A DNA stretch of 9,503 nucleotides from an uncultured Prevotella sp. (GTDB taxonomy: Bacteria; Bacteroidota; Bacteroidia; Bacteroidales; Bacteroidaceae), in NCBI GenBank assembly GCA_937877685.1, contig CALFGU010000185.1:1-9503 (forward strand). The letters run 5' to 3'. Made by a program: the position numbers and the translations under genes. The notes below the pieces were generated by a model that was given only the letters and a program-made list of their open reading frames with translations, was not told the origin of the DNA and made no database searches. The number at the start of each line of letters is the position of its first letter. The first letter of the stretch is position 1. Below are positions 1 through 5,450 of this stretch, piece by piece.

Positions 1-905
1 TCGCAATGGATAAAAAAATCGGCAAGAAAAAAATTATTGCTGAAACTGGTGCAGGACAACATGGTGTGGCTACGGCTACGGCATGCGCGCTTCTCAATCT
101 TGAATGCGTAATTTACATGGGCGCCGAAGACATTGTGCGCCAGCATTCCAATGTTCAGAAAATGCGCCTCCTTGGTGCTAAAGTTGAGGCGGTAACTGAG
201 GGAAGCAGAACACTGGAAAACGCTGTCGATGCCGCACTCCGCGCATGGTGTGCCGACCCTGAGAATATCTACTATCTGTTAGGTTCAGCCGTCGGTCCAC
301 ATCCCTTCCCCGACATGGTGGCACGCCTTCAAAGCGTGATTAGTGAAGAAATGCGCGCCCAACTCTTACGTCAGGAAGGTCGTGAGTTACCCGATTATGT
401 CGTGGCATGTATCGGAGGGGGCAGTAATGCTACGGGAAGTTTCTTTAACTTCCTTGACGATTTAGACGTTACACTTGTGCTTGCAGAAGCTGGAGGAAAA
501 GGACTGATTACGGGTAAGCATGCTGCATCCTTAACTTGTGGAGAAACACGCGTGCTTCATGGCGCCAACACGATGGTGCTTACGCATGAAGATGAATTAG
601 CCGGAGGACCCTATAGTATTTCTGCAGGATTGGATTATCCAGGTGTAGGACCGCTTCCTGCTCACCTTGTCGATTCAGGTAGAGCAATGGTGATACCCAT
701 TACCGATGAACAAGCGCTTGATGCGGCATACGAACTCAATCGTATGGATGGTATTCTTCCCGCCTTGGAATCTGCTCACGCTTTAGCCGCATTGCATAAG
801 TTGAGTTTTAAACCTTCCGACGTTGTGATTCTCACACTTTCGGGAAGAGGTGATAAGGATTTGGAAACCTACTTGCTTCACGCCGAAAGGATTGGGATTG
901 GGTAA
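1..905 (+). CDS. trpB: Tryptophan synthase beta chain (5' truncated by window edge)
   Basis: The beta subunit condenses indole with L-serine to make tryptophan, using pyridoxal phosphate, in a cytosolic complex with TrpA. The reading frame is already open at base 3, and the in-frame ATG at 6 is an internal methionine, because the family has about 90 more residues before this point. The catalytic lysine in the HKxN motif therefore lies outside the window. Visible TrpB landmarks are AETGAGQHG near the left edge, RQHSNVQKMRLLGAKV, YLLGSAVGPHPFP, the PLP-phosphate loop GGGSN, the ALESAHALA region, and the C-terminal LSGRGDKD. These fit the ordinary TrpB1 class. No other trp gene follows: the next gene is ubiE, with a promoter-like box between them, so trpB here is either last in its operon or stands alone. 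The family assignment is very secure. Confidence 0.97.
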   Translation, partial: AMDKKIGKKKIIAETGAGQHGVATATACALLNLECVIYMGAEDIVRQHSNVQKMRLLGAKVEAVTEGSRTLENAVDAALRAWCADPENIYYLLGSAVGPHPFPDMVARLQSVISEEMRAQLLRQEGRELPDYVVACIGGGSNATGSFFNFLDDLDVTLVLAEAGGKGLITGKHAASLTCGETRVLHGANTMVLTHEDELAGGPYSISAGLDYPGVGPLPAHLVDSGRAMVIPITDEQALDAAYELNRMDGILPALESAHALAALHKLSFKPSDVVILTLSGRGDKDLETYLLHAERIGIG

Positions 906-918
906 AGAAAAATAAGCA

Positions 919-954
919 CTTGACGTGCAAATAGGGTGAAAAGTCTTAAATTTG
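919..954 (+). promoter_or_regulatory. Putative promoter of ubiE-aroE
   Basis: TAAATTTG at 947-954 matches the Bacteroidota -7 consensus TAnnTTTG exactly. The best upstream candidate is CTTG at 919-922, but its 24-nt spacing is longer than the usual 19-21, so the -33 box is uncertain. A small dyad, GCAC/GTGC (916-928), overlaps it. Transcription would begin near 960 and give a leader of about 60 nt. Confidence 0.55.
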
Positions 955-973
955 CAGTCACAAATGAACCGTT

Positions 974-1005
974 GGGAGTGGCATATCTGAAACTATGCCA
1001 CTTTC
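974..1005 (+). promoter_or_regulatory. Leader hairpin upstream of ubiE
   Basis: AGTGGCATA (977-985) and TATGCCACT (994-1002) form a perfect 9-bp stem around an 8-nt loop. Two G-U pairs and one G-C pair can extend it to 974/1005. It lies downstream of the predicted start site and ends 15 nt before the ubiE ATG, so it would sit in the mRNA leader, close to the ribosome-binding region. The following bases TTTCCTTTG are only a weak U-tract, so it is not a clear terminator. It resembles no riboswitch I can name. Confidence 0.5.
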
Positions 1006-1020
1006 CTTTGTAAAATAATT

Positions 1021-1758
1021 ATGACCTACAAACAAGAAACCATAAAACCCTATAGTCAGGAAGGCGAAAAAGGCAAGCAGGTAGAGCAGATGTTTGACAA
1101 CATTGCTCATAGCTATGACCTTCTTAATCATGCCCTTTCGCTGGGGATTGACAAACATTGGCGCAAGTCCGCCATAGCCTCGCTTCGTCCTTATGCTCCT
1201 CAAAAAATGTTAGACATTGCTACGGGTACGGGGGACTTTGCCATGCTTTCTGCCAAGATGCTCCGCCCCGAGTCGCTTGTGGGCGCCGACCTTTCAGAAG
1301 GAATGCTCAGTGTGGCTCGAGAAAAGGCGCTTCGAAGTGAGTATAGCGAGACGCTATCTTTCCAAAAGGAAGATTGCATGGACTTGAGTTTTGCTGATAA
1401 TAGCTTTGATGCGGTTACTGTAGCTTACGGCGTGCGTAACTTTCAAGATCTTGACCGAGGATTGCGAGAAATGCTCCGTGTGTTGCGACCAGGGGGCAGA
1501 TTGGTAATCATAGAACTCACCACGCCTCAACGCTTCCCCATGAAGCAACTCTTCCGCTTCTATTCTCGAGTGTGGATGCCGTTTGTGGGTAAGTTAATTT
1601 CAAAGGATAAGCAAGCCTATACGTATCTTCCTGCCACAATGGAGGCCTTCCCTCAAGGCGAGGTGATGCAAGAAATCTTAAAGAAGGCAGGGTTCCAGGA
1701 TGTGAAGTTCAAGCGCTTCACTTTTGGACTTAGCACACTCTATACTGCTGCAAAATAA
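1021..1758 (+). CDS. ubiE: Demethylmenaquinone methyltransferase (MenG/UbiE)
   Basis: This SAM-dependent enzyme adds the ring methyl group in the last step of menaquinone synthesis. Bacteroidota use menaquinone rather than ubiquinone, so the MenG activity is the relevant one. The 245-residue length is normal. Residues 21-48 hold the family signature VEQMFDNIAHSYDLLNHALS and the following HW. The SAM-binding motif I is LDIATGTGDFAM (64-75), followed by GADLSEGML (88-96), an acidic EDCMDL (117-122), and YGVRNFQDL (136-144). The LRPGGRLVIIE strand (155-165) and TYLPATMEAFPQGEVM (201-216) are also typical. The ATG at 1021 follows an A-rich leader and gives the expected N-terminus. aroE begins 23 nt after the stop codon, so the two are probably co-transcribed. 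Confidence is very high. Confidence 0.96.
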   Translation: MTYKQETIKPYSQEGEKGKQVEQMFDNIAHSYDLLNHALSLGIDKHWRKSAIASLRPYAPQKMLDIATGTGDFAMLSAKMLRPESLVGADLSEGMLSVAREKALRSEYSETLSFQKEDCMDLSFADNSFDAVTVAYGVRNFQDLDRGLREMLRVLRPGGRLVIIELTTPQRFPMKQLFRFYSRVWMPFVGKLISKDKQAYTYLPATMEAFPQGEVMQEILKKAGFQDVKFKRFTFGLSTLYTAAK

Positions 1759-1781
1759 GGGACTGTAATTTGTTAAACGTT

Positions 1782-2537
1782 ATGGAAGCTTACGGACTTG
1801 TGGGCCATCCCCTCGGACATAGTTTTTCGGCTGGTTACTTTGCTGAAAAGTTTGCGCGTGAAGGGATTGACGCTACTTACACAAACTTTGACTTTCCCAA
1901 CATAGCCCAACTCTCAACTCTCATTGCCGAATGTCCAGATTTGTGTGGGGTGAACGTGACCATTCCTCACAAACAGGCGGTCATTCCTTTGCTTGACGAA
2001 CTCAGCGCTGAGGCTCAGGAGATAGGGGCAGTAAATGTGGTGCGCATCAAGCATGAAGCAGACGGAACGATTCGCACAAAGGGGTATAACTCTGACGTAA
2101 TAGGATTTGTAGATTCGCTCCGCCCTTTGCTTCAATCTCATCACCATCGCGCACTGGTGCTCGGAAGCGGTGGCGCATCTAAGGCTGTTGTGTATGGATT
2201 AAAGAAATTGGGCATTACGCCGCTTTATGTGAGTCGCACAAAGCGAACGGATGCAATCACTTATGAAGAACTGACGCCCGAGGTGCTTGCTGCGCATCAC
2301 GTTATCGTAAACTGTTCGCCCGTAGGGATGTATCCTCATGTGGATGAGGCTCCCCGTTTGCCCTACCACATGCTTACACCCCAACATCTCTGTTATGACC
2401 TTGTTTACAATCCGCTCGAAACGGCCTTCTTGCGTAAGGCGAGTGAGCAGGGCGCAGTGGTGAAAAACGGATTGGAAATGTTGCACTTGCAGGCCGAAGC
2501 GGCGTGGAACTATTGGAATGCTGCTGACGATTTTTAA
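1782..2537 (+). CDS. aroE: Shikimate dehydrogenase
   Basis: The enzyme reduces 3-dehydroshikimate to shikimate with NADPH, the fourth step after DAHP in aromatic amino-acid and chorismate synthesis. Counting from the ATG at 1782 gives 251 residues, the short form common in Bacteroidota. The upstream TTG at 1770 would add only MLNV and is not needed. Visible motifs: the substrate loop GHPLGHSFS (8-16), NVTIPHK with catalytic Lys64, GAVN (82-85), NSD with the acidic partner Asp105, the nucleotide loop LGSGGASKA (127-135), NCSPVGMYP (177-185), YDLVYNP (205-211), and NGLEML...Q237. It lies 23 nt after ubiE in the same direction. Chorismate feeds menaquinone synthesis as well as tryptophan, so the trpB-ubiE-aroE neighbourhood is metabolically coherent, although that link is inference. 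The catalytic set is complete. Confidence 0.96.
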   Translation: MEAYGLVGHPLGHSFSAGYFAEKFAREGIDATYTNFDFPNIAQLSTLIAECPDLCGVNVTIPHKQAVIPLLDELSAEAQEIGAVNVVRIKHEADGTIRTKGYNSDVIGFVDSLRPLLQSHHHRALVLGSGGASKAVVYGLKKLGITPLYVSRTKRTDAITYEELTPEVLAAHHVIVNCSPVGMYPHVDEAPRLPYHMLTPQHLCYDLVYNPLETAFLRKASEQGAVVKNGLEMLHLQAEAAWNYWNAADDF

Positions 2538-2550
2538 TCACTTGATTGTT

Positions 2551-2629
2551 ACTGCTAAATAAAGAGTCGCCACAAAGTGGCTAATTGTGCTCCTAAAGAG
2601 TAACATTGTCGCCCGAAAGTGTAATATAG
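2551..2629 (+). repeat. Imperfect 42-bp tandem duplication after aroE
   Basis: GTCGCCnnAAAGTG occurs at 2566-2579 and 2608-2621, a 42-bp offset. CTnCTAAA precedes each copy by a similar distance and TAAT follows each. The first copy can form a small hairpin, GCCAC-AAA-GTGGC (2569-2581), but no T-run follows, so it is a poor terminator. The rest of 2538-2661 shows no gene. TAAATTTTG at 2647-2655 is one base too long for a -7 box, so I do not call a promoter there. Confidence 0.45.
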
Positions 2630-2661
2630 TTTTCCCTAATTCTATATAAATTTTGTCGGCT

Positions 2662-2828
2662 AACCTTAAAGCAATGCGACCTTTAAACCTCAAGACCTTA
2701 AAGCCTTAAAATTTCAGAACTTCCAACCTCATAACCTCTTAACTTCAAAACATTTTAACCTCAGAACCTCAGAACTTCAGAACCTCTTAACCTTATAACC
2801 TAAAGTCCTTTAAACCTCACAACCTAAA
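2662..2828 (+). repeat. Degenerate octanucleotide tandem array (about 21 units, consensus AACCTCAn)
   Basis: The stretch divides into consecutive 8-base units, such as AACCTCAG twice in a row at 2757-2772, then AACTTCAG, AACCTCTT, AACCTTAT, AACCTAAA, GTCCTTTA, AACCTCAC and AACCTAAA at 2828. Working back to 2662, the same 8-base phase holds except for one 7-base unit at 2718-2724. Positions 1-2 (AA) and 5 (T) are best kept; the last three bases vary most. The plus strand is nearly free of G, with about ten in 167 bases. The array ends 10 nt before the rlmH ATG, so it would form an unstructured leader if transcribed. An 8-base period cannot keep a reading frame, which argues against coding. Its function is unknown. 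Confidence 0.8.
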
Positions 2829-2838
2829 AAAATAATTT

Positions 2839-3312
2839 ATGAAAACATTGTTCTTGGTTATCGGCAAAACTATTGATAAGCATCTCGTGGCACTCATTGA
2901 TGATTATGTGCAACGCGTAAAGCATTATCAGCCTTTCGAACTTGAGGTGATTCCAGAGTTGAAGAACACGAAGGCGCTGACTCCCGAACAGCAGAAGGAG
3001 CGTGAGGCGGAACTTTTGAAGAAGAGTTTGAAGGACGGTGATTATGTTGTGCTTTTGGATGAGGGAGGCAAGGAGTTTCGAAGCGTTGACTTTGCCCGCT
3101 ATTTGGAACAGAAGCAACAAAGCGTTTCGCGCAGGTTGGTGTTTATCGTAGGTGGTCCTTACGGTTTCTCTCCCGAAATTTATGCTTTGGCACGTGAGAA
3201 AGTTTCCCTCTCACGCATGACGTTTTCTCATCAAATGGTGCGCCTCTTTTTCGTGGAACAATATTATCGCGCCATGACAATTATTAAAGGAGAACCCTAT
3301 CATCATGAATAA
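2839..3312 (+). CDS. rlmH: 23S rRNA (pseudouridine1915-N3)-methyltransferase RlmH
   Basis: RlmH is a small SPOUT-class methyltransferase that methylates N3 of pseudouridine 1915 in helix 69 of 23S rRNA, acting as a dimer on assembled 70S ribosomes. The 157-residue length is typical. The knot and SAM-binding region is clear: LDEGGKEFRSVDFA (73-86), VGGPYGFS (104-111), SLSRMTFSHQMVR (123-135), and the conserved C-terminal tail RAMTIIKGEPYHHE (144-157). The ATG at 2839 follows an A/T-rich leader directly after the octanucleotide array and gives the usual N-terminus. The stop codon overlaps the start of the next gene by 8 bp. AAAGGAG within the K-G-E codons may also serve as the downstream gene's ribosome-binding site. 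Confidence is very high. Confidence 0.97.
   Translation: MKTLFLVIGKTIDKHLVALIDDYVQRVKHYQPFELEVIPELKNTKALTPEQQKEREAELLKKSLKDGDYVVLLDEGGKEFRSVDFARYLEQKQQSVSRRLVFIVGGPYGFSPEIYALAREKVSLSRMTFSHQMVRLFFVEQYYRAMTIIKGEPYHHE
3286..3292 (+). promoter_or_regulatory. Shine-Dalgarno-like site for the secreted EEP gene, inside rlmH
   Basis: AAAGGAG lies 12 nt before the ATG at 3305 and is one of the few good Shine-Dalgarno matches in this window. It is encoded by the conserved K-G-E codons near the RlmH C-terminus. Together with the 8-bp gene overlap, this suggests translation of the second gene is coupled to that of rlmH. Confidence 0.4.
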
Positions 3313-4372
3313 CGTGCTTCATATCCTTACGATGGTGGCGTTCCTGAGTGTTGCAACCCCTTTTACGGGCGACGCTCAGGAACGCTTCCGCATTATGGAG
3401 TATAATGTGGAGAATTTGTTTGACACGATTCCCGACCCCGTGAAGAACGATCGTGACTTTCTTCCTGATGGAAACAATAAATGGACAAGCAGTCGCTATT
3501 GGACCAAACAAGGGCGCTTGGCAAGGGTAATTGCGGCTGCCGGTGGGGCATCGCCTGTGGAATTAGTGGGATTGGTGGAGGTGGAAAACGACACGGTGGT
3601 GGCGCATCTCACACAGCGCACCTCTTTAGCGCGATTGGGGTATGACTATCTCATTACGAACAGTCCCGACGTGAGAGGCATTGACGTGGCACTGCTTTAT
3701 CAATCCAGTAGATTCCGCCCCATTCATCGTGAAGACTTGTGCGTGAAGATGGATGAGGGAGAGCGCCCCACGCGTGATGTGTTGTTTGTGGAGGGCTTGT
3801 TGCCAACGTTGGACACACTCTCCGTCTTTGTGGCGCACTTCCCAAGTAGGCGTGGCGGAAAGCTGGCTACGGATGTGCACAGAAGAAATGCGGCGCTGGT
3901 GATACGACAAAAAGTTGACAGCATCCAAAATGTTCGCTCGGGAGCGCTCATCGTAATCATGGGGGATATGAATGATGAAGTGCAAGACGCTTCCCTCAGA
4001 GAAACGTTGCGGGTTGTAGATGCTGAAGAATACCTTGCTGATGAACACATTTCAAAGCATGATGCTCAAATGCTTTGCGACCTTCCTCCACATTGTGAAG
4101 AATACCCTAATGTGAAAGGTACTTACAATTTTCAGGGAGATTGGAGCAAGATTGACCATATTATAGTCTCTCCAGCGTTGTTGCGCACGACGTCTCCCTT
4201 ACATTGTAGTCACCCCTTCAGTAACATACTCGCCTTTCCCTTTCTGTTGGAGCATGATGAAACTTCCGTTCCCGCTTACTTCCGTCCCAATCGCATGTAT
4301 AAGGGAAACTATTACAACAGAGGGATAAGTGACCACTTGCCTTTGTTGGTAGAGATGATTCTTAAGCAATAA
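3305..4372 (+). CDS. Secreted endonuclease/exonuclease/phosphatase (EEP) family protein
   Basis: This 355-residue protein has the DNase I/exonuclease III/inositol-phosphatase fold, a family of metal-dependent phosphodiesterases acting on nucleic acids, phospholipids or inositol phosphates. Residues 1-24 form a signal peptide (hydrophobic ILTMVAFLSVATPF, likely cut after GDA), so it probably works in the periplasm. Active-site motifs appear in order: MEYNVENLFD with Asn34, GLVEVEN with a metal-binding Glu at 92 or 94, RGIDVALLY (124-132), AHFPSRRGG with His178, GDMND with Asp221 and Asn223, IDHIIVS (283-289), and GISDHLPLLVE with Asp343 and His344. The set is complete, so activity is likely, but the substrate cannot be read from the sequence. 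Its start overlaps the rlmH stop as ATGAATAA. A weak terminator-like dyad follows. The link to rRNA methylation is probably only transcriptional. Confidence 0.88.
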   Translation: MNNVLHILTMVAFLSVATPFTGDAQERFRIMEYNVENLFDTIPDPVKNDRDFLPDGNNKWTSSRYWTKQGRLARVIAAAGGASPVELVGLVEVENDTVVAHLTQRTSLARLGYDYLITNSPDVRGIDVALLYQSSRFRPIHREDLCVKMDEGERPTRDVLFVEGLLPTLDTLSVFVAHFPSRRGGKLATDVHRRNAALVIRQKVDSIQNVRSGALIVIMGDMNDEVQDASLRETLRVVDAEEYLADEHISKHDAQMLCDLPPHCEEYPNVKGTYNFQGDWSKIDHIIVSPALLRTTSPLHCSHPFSNILAFPFLLEHDETSVPAYFRPNRMYKGNYYNRGISDHLPLLVEMILKQ

Positions 4373-4375
4373 GGG

Positions 4376-4395
4376 AATTTGAAATTCAAATTTTT
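4376..4395 (+). terminator. Weak A/T dyad with T-run after the EEP gene
   Basis: AATTTGAA (4376-4383), one A, then TTCAAATT (4385-4392) form a perfect dyad with its right arm running into TTTTT at 4391-4395. It starts four bases after the stop codon. The stem has only one G-C pair, so it would be a weak intrinsic terminator. It could instead be an operator. Confidence 0.35.
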
Positions 4396-4471
4396 GAACG
4401 ACAGATTCTGAATCCGTAAAAATAGATATCATTGTTCTCTTTTTGAAAACTAATATATGGAATAAAGTTTT

Positions 4472-4479
4472 TAAATTTG
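4472..4479 (+). promoter_or_regulatory. Putative -7 promoter box of the AraC-family gene
   Basis: TAAATTTG is an exact match to the Bacteroidota -7 consensus and is followed by C, as in many such promoters. The nearest TTTG (4442-4445) is 26 nt upstream, further than usual, so the -33 element is not convincing. The start codon is 30 nt downstream. Three copies of ATTCTGA (4405, 4481, 4500) surround the box. Confidence 0.5.
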
Positions 4480-4509
4480 CATTCTGAAATCCAATATGAA
4501 TTCTGAGAA

Positions 4510-5415
4510 ATGATAGATGAAATTACAATAAAAGACATGCTCGCTTTGTCAAGTCAGTACACTTACGCTTGCGACGACTTTATTATTGTCAGTGATGCTG
4601 AAAAAGTGAAGCAGGGATTACTTACGGGTAATGGAGAGTATGCGCAAATGATGGATGCGATATTCCTTTTTATAAGAGAAGGAGAAGGAGAGTTTGAAAT
4701 TAATGGCGTCAAACTGACAGTTAAGGCAGGTGATATTGTGATTTGTAGACCCAACTCCACCTTTCGCCGAGAAATGGAAGTGGATAAGGGGTTGAAGGGC
4801 AGTTTTATGGTAGTTTCGCGCCACATGTTGATGGATTGTGTTCCGAATACCCAACGCGTTATTGGCGCATTGTTAAACTTGGACCGCTCTTTCCATGTGC
4901 TGACGTTTAGTGAGAAAGAGCACACCATTTTTAAGCATTATAGCGAAATCCTACGCTTAAAGTTGGAAGACGCTGAGCATGCCTTTCGTGAGGATGTGAT
5001 TCATCTGCTTGTTAAAGGGATGCTTTGTGAATTGATTGGCGCACACATGTTGGAGGAACTCGCAGATAAGCAATTTGAAGTGGGGCAGAGCGAGAAACTC
5101 TTCTTGCGCTTTATCCAACAATTGGAAACTACGCGTCCGCGTCCGCGCTTCATTAATCATTATGCTTCGGAACTTTGCGTGACGGCAAAGCATCTGTCGG
5201 AGGTGTGTAAGAAGGTGTCGGGAAAAACTGCCCTACAATGGATTTCAGAGTTTATAGATAATGACATTCGATATTACTTGCTCCACACGGATTTGTCAAT
5301 TAAGGAAATCGTGTTCCAATTGCAATTTCCCAATTCAAGTTTCTTTGGAAAGTATGTGCGTGCTCACTTTGGAAAATCTCCGAGTGAAATCAGGCGTAGT
5401 AATAGTGGAAAATAA
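4510..5415 (+). CDS. AraC-family transcriptional regulator
   Basis: A 301-residue one-component regulator. The N-terminal part (about 20-105) has a cupin-like sensor pattern, with IFLFIREGEGEFEINGVKLTVKAGDIVICRPNSTF (51-85) as the jelly-roll core, suited to binding a small ligand. The middle (130-190) is helical and may form the dimer contact. The C-terminal part (about 198-298) is the double helix-turn-helix DNA-binding domain: the first helix pair covers HYASELCVTAKHLSEVCKKVSG, and the second covers LSIKEIVFQLQFPNSSFFGKYVRAHFGKSPSEIRR, the strongly conserved family signature. The gene stands alone on the plus strand, with its own -7 box and a strong terminator. Convergent genes lie beyond it, so its target is not evident; autoregulation through the ATTCTGA copies is possible. 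Ligand unknown. Confidence 0.93.
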   Translation: MIDEITIKDMLALSSQYTYACDDFIIVSDAEKVKQGLLTGNGEYAQMMDAIFLFIREGEGEFEINGVKLTVKAGDIVICRPNSTFRREMEVDKGLKGSFMVVSRHMLMDCVPNTQRVIGALLNLDRSFHVLTFSEKEHTIFKHYSEILRLKLEDAEHAFREDVIHLLVKGMLCELIGAHMLEELADKQFEVGQSEKLFLRFIQQLETTRPRPRFINHYASELCVTAKHLSEVCKKVSGKTALQWISEFIDNDIRYYLLHTDLSIKEIVFQLQFPNSSFFGKYVRAHFGKSPSEIRRSNSGK

Positions 5416-5416
5416 A

Positions 5417-5450
5417 AAAGTGAGAGGTTTCTGAAGAGGCCTCTCACTTT
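5417..5450. terminator. Bidirectional intrinsic terminator between convergent genes
   Basis: An 11-bp perfect stem, AAAGTGAGAGG (5417-5427) with CCTCTCACTTT (5440-5450), encloses a 12-nt loop. On the plus strand it follows the AraC-family stop by one base and is trailed by CTTTC. On the minus strand it is followed by TTTTTTATTTT, a good U-tract. The last codons and TGA stop of the minus-strand gene (stop at 5444-5446) lie inside the right arm, so one hairpin serves both genes. Confidence 0.85.

Noticed and set aside
958..1203. Open frame on the minus strand with a hydrophobic stretch, opposite the start of ubiE
   Set aside because: It overlaps the well-supported ubiE start and leader hairpin. 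Its hydrophobic segment is a reading of the opposite strand, and no family is recognisable.
1770..1781. TTG start for aroE adding four residues
   Set aside because: The ATG at 1782 gives the usual AroE N-terminus directly before the YGLVGHPLGHS motif.
2647..2655. TAAATTTTG as the rlmH promoter -7 box
   Set aside because: It has one base too many between TA and TTTG, and no -33 partner is visible. Also nearly 190 nt from the start codon.
2662..2828. CRISPR array
   Set aside because: The units are 8 bp and contiguous, with no 25-40 bp repeats, no unique spacers and no cas genes.
2824..3120. Minus-strand open frame opposite rlmH
   Set aside because: It is Leu/Gln-rich antisense of a highly conserved RlmH sequence and has no independent support.
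3626..4050. Two minus-strand open frames of over 100 residues opposite the EEP gene
   Set aside because: The plus-strand gene has complete catalytic motifs; the opposite frames look low-information and lack start signals.
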